From assembly GCF_029961145.1 (NCBI RefSeq), contig NZ_JASBRG010000001.1, positions 372,001 to 436,000 on the forward strand: a stretch of DNA of 64,000 nt. Reading direction: 5' to 3'. A program made the translations under genes and the position numbers. The notes beneath the pieces were generated by a model. That model had not been told where the DNA came from. It saw only the letters and a list, made by a program, of their open reading frames with translations, and did no database searches. Of this stretch, positions 28,433 to 37,771 are shown piece by piece; position 1 is the stretch's first letter; every line of letters starts with the position of its first letter. The DNA comes from Pinibacter soli (GTDB taxonomy: Bacteria > Bacteroidota > Bacteroidia > Chitinophagales > Chitinophagaceae).

Positions 28433-29872
28433 TTACCTGGATCCCCCTGCCCACCACACTGGCTGAGAATAAACATAAGTACCGTCGCCATAAGCTTCCC
28501 TTATGTTCTTGTTTGCAGAAACATCATCTGATCCATATGTAAATCTTAAAGGAAACATCCCTTTTTGATTTAATGGGTTCTCCAGAGTAATAAAATCATT
28601 GCCCATTGCTTTTAGTCTACGATAATCATCATATGCTTCTATTCCCTCGTCATCATAAAAAGCGAGATACTTCTGATTCATTATTTCTTTTAGGGGGTTA
28701 GCGTCAAATAAAGGCTTGACACTTGATGCATAATAACTTTGTGCGCTGGACGTCGAAAGATGCACTTTTACAAAGGCCGCCGAGATCGCATTCTTCAAAG
28801 CCAATTCGGCATTAGTAAGATCATTGAGGCGTGCATATGCTTCGGCTTTTAGAAACTGAATCTCGTGATAGCTTTGCAAATAGGTTGGGGCTGTTGCTGA
28901 AATAAGTACAGATCCCCCATACAAAGATTGACTCGCACTCACATTACCGTTAGGTGCAAAGGAAGCAGGGTCAAAATCAAAGAAGGCTTTATCTCTCGGA
29001 TCTTTTCTCGACAACAACTTGTTATCTAAACTTTTGCTGCTTCCAAAATACCACCTGTCATTGGCAAGACTATAAAATGGATTTTGTGACGACGATCCAT
29101 CATAGCCAAATTGAAAATCTTCCGCACTTGTAGTAAATGAATTTGCAATGTTGTCAATTACTGCCTGATAGTTTGGATTGCGGAATGATAAGCGCATAAG
29201 ATATCTCGCTTTCAATCCGTAAGCCGCTTTTTGCCAACTGCTCGCCTTTCCCTTATAAATTAAATCCTGCGTTCCGATCAGATAAGTCGAAGAACATGTA
29301 TTTGTTTTCCCGAGATTAATGATGGCGCTATCCAAAAGAGCAAAGACAGTATCATACAAAGCCTGCTGCTTATCGAGCTTTGGTTGGAAGATTACACCAG
29401 GCTGCAAAGCTTCTGAATAAGGAACGTCACCCATCAAATCCGTTAATATCGCAAGATTATAACCGGTTAAAACCTGAGCGATACCCAAACTTGTATAGTT
29501 ACCTTTTTCTACTCCGTTTGGCCCACATTTTTGCCTTGCAATTTTTAATTCGTAAAGGTTCTCATATTGGTTGCCCCAGGTATTGTTATATGTACTGGAT
29601 GCGGAAGGTTCTCCATTTCGCATTTCTGCGTCATACATCTGGCTATACACCCCGGCATTTAACTCCATATAGACAGACGAGTAAAAAGCGTAATCAGAAC
29701 CAGTTATATTGAATGCTGTTGACGTCATTACATCCGTAAGAATAAATTTACTTGACACATCTTGCGGATTGTTCGGATTCTCGTTTATTTTATCCATCAC
29801 TTTTTTACTGCACGACGCCAACAGAGTGCTACACGCAGCAATTGCAACAAACCTATTTATGTACTTTTTCAT
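28433..29872 (-). CDS. SusD-like lipoprotein of the SusD-like_2 type (pair 3)
   Basis: A protein of 479 residues. The signal peptide is MKKYINRFVAIAACSTLLAS with the lipobox Cys right after. NENPNNPQDVSSKFILTDVM and GDVPYSEALQPGVIFQPKLD are signatures of the same SusD-like_2 family as pair 2. It begins 17 bases after the susC3 stop. It lacks the shared terminator of pairs 1 and 2, which suggests that pair 3 is a separate, older unit. Confidence 0.92.
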   Translation of the reverse strand: MKKYINRFVAIAACSTLLASCSKKVMDKINENPNNPQDVSSKFILTDVMTSTAFNITGSDYAFYSSVYMELNAGVYSQMYDAEMRNGEPSASSTYNNTWGNQYENLYELKIARQKCGPNGVEKGNYTSLGIAQVLTGYNLAILTDLMGDVPYSEALQPGVIFQPKLDKQQALYDTVFALLDSAIINLGKTNTCSSTYLIGTQDLIYKGKASSWQKAAYGLKARYLMRLSFRNPNYQAVIDNIANSFTTSAEDFQFGYDGSSSQNPFYSLANDRWYFGSSKSLDNKLLSRKDPRDKAFFDFDPASFAPNGNVSASQSLYGGSVLISATAPTYLQSYHEIQFLKAEAYARLNDLTNAELALKNAISAAFVKVHLSTSSAQSYYASSVKPLFDANPLKEIMNQKYLAFYDDEGIEAYDDYRRLKAMGNDFITLENPLNQKGMFPLRFTYGSDDVSANKNIREAYGDGTYVYSQPVWWAGGSR

Positions 29873-29889
29873 TTTTTTATATTAATATT

Positions 29890-32800
29890 TTAGAAAACCA
29901 GATTAACGCCCAACCCAAAGCTTTTTGTTTGCGGCAAAGAAAACCGCTCAAATGAACCTGCCATGTTGGTATTTCCCTGGGACGTTTCAGGGTCAAGGTT
30001 TGGATAATTTGTCCACAACAAAATATTTCTGGCAAATACCGACACGTTAATATCAAGAGTTTTGTAAACTTTTGAGAACTTATAACTAAGCGATAATTCG
30101 CGCATTTTCACAAAAGAAGATTTGAAAATAGCTGCCTCATCTATTGTGCCCAGCCTTGAAGCAAGATCATAGTAGGCCTTCTTATCATTTTCTCCACCTC
30201 TTAGAATGTCATTCACTTTGCCATCTTGCGTGTAGCCTGCATATGTAAAAGGAGTGCTGCGATCTTCAGATGTTTTATCCAAACCATAGTTATACATCAG
30301 CAAACCGTTGGTTCCTGAATACATTTGACCGCCATTCTTCCAATCAAATGTTGTAGCCAGCAGCAATTTTTTCCAACGCAATGAAGTTCCTCCACCCAAA
30401 GTAAACTTTGGGGAAACCACACCAATTACATTGGGTGCGCCTGCCATTGGCAGCCCTTTATCATCAACAAGAATTCGTCCTTGTTCGTCGCGGGCAAATG
30501 CAGTACCATAAATAACAGGAAATGTATAACCAATACCTGCGCGAACCTGTGGAGTTACGAAACCTCCAAGAAAAATGCTTTCGACGCCCGGTGCAAGCTT
30601 GTCAACATAATTTTGAATCTTGCTAAAATTGAAGTTTAGGTTCCAGTCAAAATCTCTTGTTTCAATAGCATTTGCTGTTAGAACAATCTCGTGAACATTC
30701 GTATGTATAGATCCTCCGTTCATCACTTGTGCAGCAGAACCTGTTGATGCTGCCAGTGGCACCTGGAATATCTGATCTTTTACATTTTGACGGGAGAATG
30801 TGTATTCCAGACCAATTCTGTTATTTAAGAACTTAAGATCAATGCCCCCCTCATATGAAATGGTGTTTTGCGGTTTTAATTGAGGGTCATAAATAACATT
30901 GTTAGGAATATAAGCACTTTTGCCGCCCAAAGGATATTGGATATGTGTGTCTGTCCACCAGCCTCCGGTATAAGAAGGTGTTGTATAATAGTTATTATAG
31001 TAACTGCCAGGTTGCCCCACTTCTGCATAGGAAGCTCTAAGTTTTGCGAAAGAAAGAACATCATTGCCTTTAAGTCCGTTCAACTGTGTTAACACAAAAC
31101 CTGCTGAAAAAGATGGATAGAAAAATGACCTGTTGTTTGATGGCATAGTTGAGACAATATCATTACGACCTGTTACATTTAGGAATAACATGTCCTTGTA
31201 AGCCAGACCTACGTTTCCAAAAACACCAACAGTTCTGTTGCGATATTTTGATTCATCCGCATTTTTCACAGTGGCATTATTGATCTGGGGCCATCCACCA
31301 AAATTCAGGCTCGTTCCGTATTCTTCGTAAAGCTTTTGATTTCTGTCATTGATCTCATTACCCAGCAGCGCCGTTAACTTCAAATCGTGTGTGAGATCCA
31401 TTGAATAGTTTGCAGTTAGCAACGAGTTCCAGGTCGTTGATGTTATACCCCTTAGATCTACAGATCCTGTACCCGTTTTACTTCCGTACTCATTGATGTC
31501 TTGCAAATGTGTCGTATAAGCATCTACACCCAACTGATAGCGAAATGACAACTTCTTGCCATTGTCTTTACTAATAATTGGAACAAATTCAATAAATGTA
31601 TTGCCGAAAACACGATCAGTTTTTTCATCAAACAGATTGTGATTGGCAGACCAATAAGGATTATTAAATGTTGCCTTCCTGTACAAGATTTGAGTGTATG
31701 GGTCTTTGGAGTTCTCAGATGGAATGCCATTCAAATCATAATTTCTGGGTGTGGCATATACCGTTGCCAACGATCCGTCATTCGCAGAAGGCGCCTTTTT
31801 AATATAAGAGTGCGCATAGTTAGCAGAAAAACCGGTTTTCCAAAGATCATTAACTTTTATTTCCGCGACGCCTTTTGCATTGTAGCGTTCCATGGAAGTG
31901 TTAGGTACAATTCCTTTCTGTTCCACATTTGCCAGGCCAAATGAATAATTAGTTCCTTTCATTGCCTGGCTAATATTCAATGAAGTATTTGTACTGGTTC
32001 CTGTCTTAAAAAATCCTCCGAAGTTATCGTATGCCTGTGGCTTCGCCCATGGATCCAAACCCGCCGATGCTCTTTGTGGTACGTAATACATTCCCTTGTG
32101 AGTTTCCAAATCTCCGTTGGTGTATGTATTGTTTGTATTACCTCCATATTTTGGATCATTTGGCAAATCTGAAATTTTAGGCCCCCAGCTCGCCGAGTTG
32201 TTTGGATCAAAAGAATAAACACCTGCCGCATTTACTGTTCCTTGTGCCCATGTAGATTGATAGTTGGGCTTACGCGAAACCTTATCTATGTTGCTATAAT
32301 TGGAAACAGTGATTACTGGCTTACCCACCTGCAGCCCCTTACCGCTTTTAGTTGTGATGATGACTACGCCGTTTGAAGCCCGTGTTCCGTAAATTGCAGA
32401 CGCTGCTTGCCCTTTTAATACATTTATACTCTCGATGTCATTTGGATCAATATCGATCGACCTGTTTGCAACATCGGTTCCCGAAACGCCAGCACCGCCG
32501 TTTCCAGCATCAAAATCAGAAGTTGTGGAAACAGGCATTCCGTCTATTACGTATAAAGGCGTATTGTTTCCTGTAAAAGAGCGGGCTCCTCTAATAACAA
32601 TTTGCGAAGATGCCCCCGGCATTCCGCTTGATGGTTTTATTTCGACTCCTGCCAGCTTTCCCTGCATTGCTGTTGCAAGATTTGCATTACCTGTGCGTGT
32701 CAAGTCAGCAGTCTTAATCTCCTGAGTTGCGTACCCTAAAGACTTTTTGTCCTTTTTCATTCCTAAGGCCGTTACCACCACTTCAACCAGCTTCTTATCA

Positions 32801-33087
32801 TCATTTTCCAATGCAACATTAACAACGCCATTTCCTATCGAAGCACTCTTTTCAATAAATCCAACTCCTGAAACAACTAGTGCTTTTGTGTCTGCCGGAA
32901 CACTAAACGAAAAGCTTCCATCTTCTTTTGTGGTGGTTCCAATTTTTGAATCTTTAATGGTAACCGATGCGCCAGCAACCGGGTTACCTTTGTCGTCGGT
33001 CACTTTGCCCGAGACTTGACGGCTTTGTGCGAGTACCTGCGTTATCAGGCCAATCATGACCGTTAGCAGCAATAAAAGTTTTCTCAT
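29890..33087 (-). CDS. SusC/RagA family TonB-dependent receptor (pair 3)
   Basis: A protein of 1065 residues from ATG 33087 (MRKLLLLLTVMIGLITQVLA, then Q); an in-frame extension to 33111 would disrupt the signal peptide. It has a regulatory domain (VSGKVTDDKGNPVAGASVTI), a plug with VEVVVTALGMKKDKKSLGYA, TPLYVIDGMPVSTTS and ESINVLKGQAASAIYGTRA, and a barrel ending LGVNLVF. The regulatory domain resembles pair 1 while the plug resembles pair 2, as expected of an old paralogue family with recombination. Confidence 0.96.
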   Translation of the reverse strand: MRKLLLLLTVMIGLITQVLAQSRQVSGKVTDDKGNPVAGASVTIKDSKIGTTTKEDGSFSFSVPADTKALVVSGVGFIEKSASIGNGVVNVALENDDKKLVEVVVTALGMKKDKKSLGYATQEIKTADLTRTGNANLATAMQGKLAGVEIKPSSGMPGASSQIVIRGARSFTGNNTPLYVIDGMPVSTTSDFDAGNGGAGVSGTDVANRSIDIDPNDIESINVLKGQAASAIYGTRASNGVVIITTKSGKGLQVGKPVITVSNYSNIDKVSRKPNYQSTWAQGTVNAAGVYSFDPNNSASWGPKISDLPNDPKYGGNTNNTYTNGDLETHKGMYYVPQRASAGLDPWAKPQAYDNFGGFFKTGTSTNTSLNISQAMKGTNYSFGLANVEQKGIVPNTSMERYNAKGVAEIKVNDLWKTGFSANYAHSYIKKAPSANDGSLATVYATPRNYDLNGIPSENSKDPYTQILYRKATFNNPYWSANHNLFDEKTDRVFGNTFIEFVPIISKDNGKKLSFRYQLGVDAYTTHLQDINEYGSKTGTGSVDLRGITSTTWNSLLTANYSMDLTHDLKLTALLGNEINDRNQKLYEEYGTSLNFGGWPQINNATVKNADESKYRNRTVGVFGNVGLAYKDMLFLNVTGRNDIVSTMPSNNRSFFYPSFSAGFVLTQLNGLKGNDVLSFAKLRASYAEVGQPGSYYNNYYTTPSYTGGWWTDTHIQYPLGGKSAYIPNNVIYDPQLKPQNTISYEGGIDLKFLNNRIGLEYTFSRQNVKDQIFQVPLAASTGSAAQVMNGGSIHTNVHEIVLTANAIETRDFDWNLNFNFSKIQNYVDKLAPGVESIFLGGFVTPQVRAGIGYTFPVIYGTAFARDEQGRILVDDKGLPMAGAPNVIGVVSPKFTLGGGTSLRWKKLLLATTFDWKNGGQMYSGTNGLLMYNYGLDKTSEDRSTPFTYAGYTQDGKVNDILRGGENDKKAYYDLASRLGTIDEAAIFKSSFVKMRELSLSYKFSKVYKTLDINVSVFARNILLWTNYPNLDPETSQGNTNMAGSFERFSLPQTKSFGLGVNLVF

Positions 33088-33360
33088 GTACAAGGTTTTA
33101 TTAATTAACAAATCAGAATTTGGAAATTAACCTGTACATAACATGTCATGAAGCCGCAGCGCAATTTTGAACCTTTTGTCGCAGAAAATTGATCCATAAA
33201 AGTCATCCACGTATAAAGCGTGTATACGTTAGCGTTTTACAACAGCTGAATTTTAACAAACAAACAATCTCGTTTTCTTCTTTTATTTAGACACGCATTA
33301 AAAATCTATGCCTTTTTTTAACCGCGATTTTAATTGTTAACAAGATTGGAATAATTAAAT
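33088..33360. other. Upstream region of susC3, no gene
   Basis: Non-coding, AT-rich, and must hold the susC3 promoter. CGTATA / TATACG words around 33209-33228 form a weak inverted repeat. I see no other structure. Confidence 0.4.
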
Positions 33361-33415
33361 GGTCCGTTTATTAAATAGCCGGACCAAAAATAAAAAAGCC
33401 GCCACAAGGCGGCTT
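33361..33415 (-). terminator. Terminator of the MMPL exporter gene
   Basis: On the minus strand AAGCCGCC, TTGT, GGCGGCTT is followed by TTTTA (33392-33415), 20 bases after the stop. A second hairpin, GGTCCG with CGGACC, lies just beyond (33361-33385). Confidence 0.85.
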
Positions 33416-33434
33416 CAAAAAGCTTTAAACACAA

Positions 33435-35789
33435 CTATACTACTTTCTTTAACTCGTTATCTTTCTTTTTCGTGGTGCTGATCAACAATGCCGGCAGCAA
33501 TATCAGGTTTGTAAAAGTTGCAGCAACCAATGTAAGAGAAATCAACCAGCCCAAAGATTTTGTACCGCCAAATCCGCTGAAGCAGAATATTACAAATCCA
33601 GCAATCAACACCAACGATGTGTAGATGATGCTAATACCCGTTGTGTGAATCGTATCGATTACCAGTTGCCTGTAATCTTTTTCTTTGTCCTCATCTTTTT
33701 CTTGCTTATAGTTTACAAGAAAACGGATGGTGATATCTATCGCAATACCAAGTGCAACACTAAACACCAGTACAGTTGACGGTTTTAGACGAACACCCAA
33801 CCAACCCATCACACCTGCGGTGATCAATAAAGGGATAATGTTTGGTATCAATGAACAGATCAAAATGCGCAATGATTTAAAAAGATAAAGCATACAAAGC
33901 GCTATCAAAAGAAACGCCCACATGATACTTTCTTTCAAACCATTTATAATAAAACTGCTTCCTTCGAGAAATGTTACGCTGCTTCCGGTAAACTGCACGC
34001 TGTATTTGCTGCTGTCAAAATATTGATTGGCTTTCTGTTTTACATCACTGATGATCTTTGGCAATTCTGCACTTCCAACGTCTTTCATGTTTACACTTAT
34101 ACGAGCCACTTGTTTCGAACTGTCCATGAAAGAGCTCACCAATTTTGTAAACGTGTTTTGAGGTTTCGCACTTCCACTGTCTGCTTTCATGTTCAAATAA
34201 CCGGAAAGAAATGCCACATCAAATGAATTCGGCAAACTGTAATAACTGCTGTCGCCATCATAGTATGCTTGTCTTGCGAACTTCATACCTTCTACGATCG
34301 ACAAAGGCTTCGCCATCTCCGGTCTCGAATCAATATAGACACTCAAAGAATCCATTGCCCCCAATATTTCGAGTGGCTTCGCCCGAAAGCCATTTTTTCT
34401 TTTTGTATCCACAGCAATTTCCAAAGGCATCACACCATTGAAGTTGCTTTCAAAATATTTGAGGTCCTTGTAAATTCTGTCTGTTTTTGGAAGGTCGTCT
34501 ACAATAAACCCTTCAGATTTCAATCTCAACATTCCCAATATTGACACGACAGAAATGATGGCAGTGAAAGCGTAAATTGTTTTACGGTGATCTAATGACC
34601 AGTCCTCCAATTTATCGAGCAAAGACAGCAACCATCTGTTGTCCAGATAGCGTACATGTTTCGGTTTAGGAGCTGGAAGAAAACTTAATACTGTAGGAAT
34701 GAAAATAAACGAGATCACAAATATCACCATAATGCTGATACCTGCTACCACTCCAAACTCTTTCAGCAAGGGGCTTTTCGTTAATGCAAAAACCGCGAAA
34801 CCAATTGCTGCTGCTATATTACAGAACAATGTTACGATTCCCATTTTAGCGATCATTTGTATAAGTGCCGCATGTTTATCTTTCGTATCGCGCCATGATA
34901 AATGATATTTGTTGAGGAAATAAATGCAATTTGGAATGCCAATTACAACAACCAGTGGTGGAATCAAAGCATTGAGCAATGTAATTTTGTAATGAAATAA
35001 TTCCATGGTGCCCGTTGCCCATATTACACCGAAGATCACCACAAGCAGTGACATAACTGTCGCACTCACGCTTCTGAAAAACACCATGAGGATGACTGCA
35101 GATAAGATCAAAGAACCAATTAGCAACCAACGCATTTCAAATGCAATTCTATCGGCTACCTGTGTACGGATCAACGGCAGACCGCTGTAGTGCATTTCTA
35201 TTCCTGTGGCTTTGCTGAAGGTATCTCCCGCTGCAACAATGTTGTTTACAACTGTTGTTCTCAGCTTAGAGGCCATCGCCTCTTTGTTAATATGTACACC
35301 AGTCAGGTATGCATTTGTTTCGGGATTAAATAAAAAACCGCGATAAAAAGGAAGATTTAAAAATTTGGCTTTGCCGCTATCCAGGTCTTGCTGAGAGAGA
35401 TTGCCTTTGGGAAATATTTGTACTGCTTTTAATTTTTCCGAGCTGTCGTTTTTTGCGAGTGTAATGGAATTGGCCACGCTGATAACATCTTCAACCTTAT
35501 TTACTTTTTTAAGATTTTCTACCAGTTTCCTGTATTCGTTAAAAACATTTTCTTTGAACAGGTCTTTTGTTTCAAAACCAATCACCAGCATGTTTCCGTC
35601 TTCACCAAATTTCTGCTTAAAAGCAAGATATTCCTGGTACTTCGCGTTGTCTGTAGGAACGGCCCTCGAAAAGTCATAGCTCAACTGCAATTTGCTTGTA
35701 TGGTAGCCCATAAAACCCGTTGCCGCTAAAAGTAGTACTAGTAAAATAACTCTGTTTTTCAGTACAAATTGGCCCAGTTTCTCCCACAT
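33435..35789 (-). CDS. MMPL/RND superfamily exporter (HAE3-like)
   Basis: A protein of 784 residues with the duplicated RND layout: one membrane helix, a periplasmic domain, five helices (about 220-360), then a second helix, a periplasmic domain and a second five-helix block (about 620-780). ALIPPLVVVIGIPNCIYFLN and VFSVALGIAIDITIRFLVNY are the sterol-sensing-like helices of the MMPL branch. It probably exports lipids or hopanoid-like molecules from the inner membrane using the proton gradient. It has no adaptor or porin gene next to it, which fits this branch. It is a single gene, divergent from recO. Confidence 0.88.
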   Translation of the reverse strand: MWEKLGQFVLKNRVILLVLLLAATGFMGYHTSKLQLSYDFSRAVPTDNAKYQEYLAFKQKFGEDGNMLVIGFETKDLFKENVFNEYRKLVENLKKVNKVEDVISVANSITLAKNDSSEKLKAVQIFPKGNLSQQDLDSGKAKFLNLPFYRGFLFNPETNAYLTGVHINKEAMASKLRTTVVNNIVAAGDTFSKATGIEMHYSGLPLIRTQVADRIAFEMRWLLIGSLILSAVILMVFFRSVSATVMSLLVVIFGVIWATGTMELFHYKITLLNALIPPLVVVIGIPNCIYFLNKYHLSWRDTKDKHAALIQMIAKMGIVTLFCNIAAAIGFAVFALTKSPLLKEFGVVAGISIMVIFVISFIFIPTVLSFLPAPKPKHVRYLDNRWLLSLLDKLEDWSLDHRKTIYAFTAIISVVSILGMLRLKSEGFIVDDLPKTDRIYKDLKYFESNFNGVMPLEIAVDTKRKNGFRAKPLEILGAMDSLSVYIDSRPEMAKPLSIVEGMKFARQAYYDGDSSYYSLPNSFDVAFLSGYLNMKADSGSAKPQNTFTKLVSSFMDSSKQVARISVNMKDVGSAELPKIISDVKQKANQYFDSSKYSVQFTGSSVTFLEGSSFIINGLKESIMWAFLLIALCMLYLFKSLRILICSLIPNIIPLLITAGVMGWLGVRLKPSTVLVFSVALGIAIDITIRFLVNYKQEKDEDKEKDYRQLVIDTIHTTGISIIYTSLVLIAGFVIFCFSGFGGTKSLGWLISLTLVAATFTNLILLPALLISTTKKKDNELKKVV

Positions 35790-35835
35790 AGGTTTGTATT
35801 ATTATATTGAGAGCAAAGAAAAGGAAAATAGGCAA

Positions 35836-36013
35836 GGAATTAGGATTTAGAAATTAGGAATTGGGAATTAGAGGCAGATCGCAAGCTGCAGGCAGCAAAA
35901 CCTTTTGTGCAATCCGTGCCGATTTTTTGCTGCTATCATTAAAAGGCTGCCTCCTAACAACTATCGACCAACAACTAACAACTCCCCTCTAATTTCTAAT
36001 TCCTAATTCCTAA
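35836..36013. repeat. Inverted repeat of AATTAGGAATT words in a divergent gap
   Basis: The left arm 35836-35872 (TTAGAAATTAGGAATTGGGA) and the right arm 35984-36013 (CTAATTTCTAATTCCTAATT) are imperfect reverse complements. The gap separates the starts of the MMPL gene and recO. Right-arm words recur at 45512-45542. Confidence 0.65.
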
Positions 36014-36024
36014 CTTGCTTTCGT

Positions 36025-36765
36025 ATGATCACATTCAAAACCAAAGGGCTTGTTTTAAAAACGGTAAAATATGGGGAAACCAGCGTGATCGTTACCGTGT
36101 TTACAGAGCTTTTTGGTACGCAAACTTACCTGCAAAACGGCGTAAGAACGGGCAACAAAAAGGGACAGGGAAAAGCAAATCTATTTCAGCCTGGCGCCAT
36201 TCTCGACCTTGTCGTTTACCATAATGAGTTAAAAAATATCCAACGCATAAAGGAGTACAAATGGGGCTTTTTGTATCAGCATATTTTCTTTGATGTATAT
36301 AAAAATGCTGTTGTTCTGTTTATTGTGGAGCTATTGCAAAAATGCCTCAAGCTTCCCGAAGCAAATGCTGAGCTGTATTATTTCATCGAAGATGCGATGA
36401 TCCATTTGGATGAAGCGGAAGATCCTGTCGTGGCAAATTATCCGCTCTTTTTCGCGCTGAACCTTGCCAACTTTTTCGGTTTTAAAATCTATGATGATTA
36501 CGAATTGGGAAATAACATTTTGAATTTACAGGAAGGTGTTTTCCAAAAAGAATATCCACTGCATCAATCCTTCATTGAGGGCGATCTTAGTTATACTGTT
36601 TCCCAACTGCTCAAAGTGCAGCAACCTTCGGAACTATCGCAAATAAAGCTTAACAGACAAACCCGCCAATCACTAATGCATTCTTTGGAGCTATTTTACG
36701 CATTGCATATCCCCGAGTTCGGACACATGAGGACGCTGGCTGTGTTGCAGGAAGTGTTGTCATAA
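36025..36765 (+). CDS. recO: DNA repair protein RecO
   Basis: A protein of 246 residues. The N-terminal OB-fold (MITFKTKGLVLKTVKYGETS, VTVFTELFGTQTYLQNGVR) and the helical C-terminal half fit RecO. This protein anneals SSB-coated single strands and loads RecA with RecR. The zinc cysteines found in some RecO proteins are absent, which is common in Bacteroidota. Single gene, convergent with the SDR gene across a repeat element. Confidence 0.92.
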   Translation: MITFKTKGLVLKTVKYGETSVIVTVFTELFGTQTYLQNGVRTGNKKGQGKANLFQPGAILDLVVYHNELKNIQRIKEYKWGFLYQHIFFDVYKNAVVLFIVELLQKCLKLPEANAELYYFIEDAMIHLDEAEDPVVANYPLFFALNLANFFGFKIYDDYELGNNILNLQEGVFQKEYPLHQSFIEGDLSYTVSQLLKVQQPSELSQIKLNRQTRQSLMHSLELFYALHIPEFGHMRTLAVLQEVLS

Positions 36766-36862
36766 TGCCCAACGCATAATGCCTAACGCTAAACGCGGCA
36801 TCTGTGTAGCGATCCACACATTCAGCGATCTGCGTTAAGCGTTAGGCATTGAGCATTTTGCC
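36764..36862. repeat. Inverted repeat of AATGCCTAACGC words between convergent genes
   Basis: The left arm 36764-36798 (AATGCCCAACGCATAATGCC and onward) and the right arm 36832-36862 (GCGTTAGGCATTGAGCATTT) are imperfect reverse complements. The element spans the whole gap from the recO stop to the SDR stop. Confidence 0.7.
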
Positions 36863-37683
36863 TACAAGAATAAATCCGGCATCAACTTATTATCCGTATT
36901 TACTGCATATTTCTTGAAATCTGTAATGCCTTCGGCGGTCAACACTTCTTCGTCAATAAAGAAGTTGCCAGAGCATTCATAAGAAGGTCTTTGCAATATG
37001 TAAAATGCGGCATCTGCCACTATTTCGGGTGTGCGGCTACGTTGTATGAGAAAATCCCCGCCAAGCAAATTTTGTACGGCAGCCGTGGCAATGGTAGTTT
37101 TCGGCCAAAGCGTATTTGCCGCAATACGGTGAGTAGCTAACTCTTCCGCCAGTCCCATGGCGATCATACTCATTCCGTACTTGCTCATCGTATAGGCAAG
37201 GTGTTTTGCAAACCAATGCGGATCAAGATTTAACGGGGGAGATAAATTTAAAATATGCGGATTATTCGCTTTTTTCAGGTAGGGAATGCAGGCCTGGCTC
37301 ATGAAGAATGTGCCGCGAACATTGATGTCGTGCATCAAATCGAATCGTTTGGCTTCCAGCTGCTCTGTGTTGGCCAGGTTTATGGCGCTTGCATTATTAA
37401 TTAATATATCAATACCATTAAAAGTGTCAACGGCTTTTCTTACCGCACTTACAATGTCCTGCTCAAAGCGCACATCCAGCTGAAGCGGCAATACATTACC
37501 CGGCCCTTGTTTATCTATTTCTTCAGCGGCGGTAAAAATAGTTCCTTCCAGTTTGGGATTGGGATCCACGGTTTTAGCGGCAATTACGATGTTGGCTCCT
37601 TCGCTGGCCAGCTTCATTGCAATGGCTTTGCCAATGCCGCGGCTTCCTCCGGTGATAAAGACAGTCTTGTTTAAAAACTTCAT
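36862..37683 (-). CDS. Short-chain dehydrogenase, HSDL2-like
   Basis: A protein of 273 residues with a Rossmann fold. TGGSRGIG (12-19) binds NAD(P) and YTMSK has the catalytic Tyr (near 165) and Lys. ILNLSPPLNLDPHWF, LAYTMSKYGMSMIAMG and ANTLWPKTTIATAAV are nearly diagnostic of the HSDL2 branch (hydroxysteroid dehydrogenase-like 2), whose substrate is uncertain but probably a lipid. It lacks the SCP2 domain of the animal protein. A 25-bp near-palindrome upstream may be a repressor site. Confidence 0.9.
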   Translation of the reverse strand: MKFLNKTVFITGGSRGIGKAIAMKLASEGANIVIAAKTVDPNPKLEGTIFTAAEEIDKQGPGNVLPLQLDVRFEQDIVSAVRKAVDTFNGIDILINNASAINLANTEQLEAKRFDLMHDINVRGTFFMSQACIPYLKKANNPHILNLSPPLNLDPHWFAKHLAYTMSKYGMSMIAMGLAEELATHRIAANTLWPKTTIATAAVQNLLGGDFLIQRSRTPEIVADAAFYILQRPSYECSGNFFIDEEVLTAEGITDFKKYAVNTDNKLMPDLFL

Positions 37684-37746
37684 TCGACATTTTTTGAATA
37701 GGGTTTTTGCGGAAAAATCTCCTCATGTGTATGCATGCATTCCTGA

Positions 37747-37771
37747 ATTTATCAAATATTATTCGATAAAT
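37747..37771. promoter_or_regulatory. Near-perfect 25-bp palindrome upstream of the SDR gene
   Basis: ATTTATC and GATAAAT flank an 11-base centre that is itself palindromic except for one base pair. It lies 64 bases upstream of the start codon, where a TetR-type dimer could cover the promoter. The regulator is unknown. Confidence 0.5.

Noticed and set aside
28258-28491. A 77-codon minus-strand frame overlapping susD3
   Set aside because: It overlaps the susD3 3' end and its terminator; hydrophobic tail is from AT-rich DNA.
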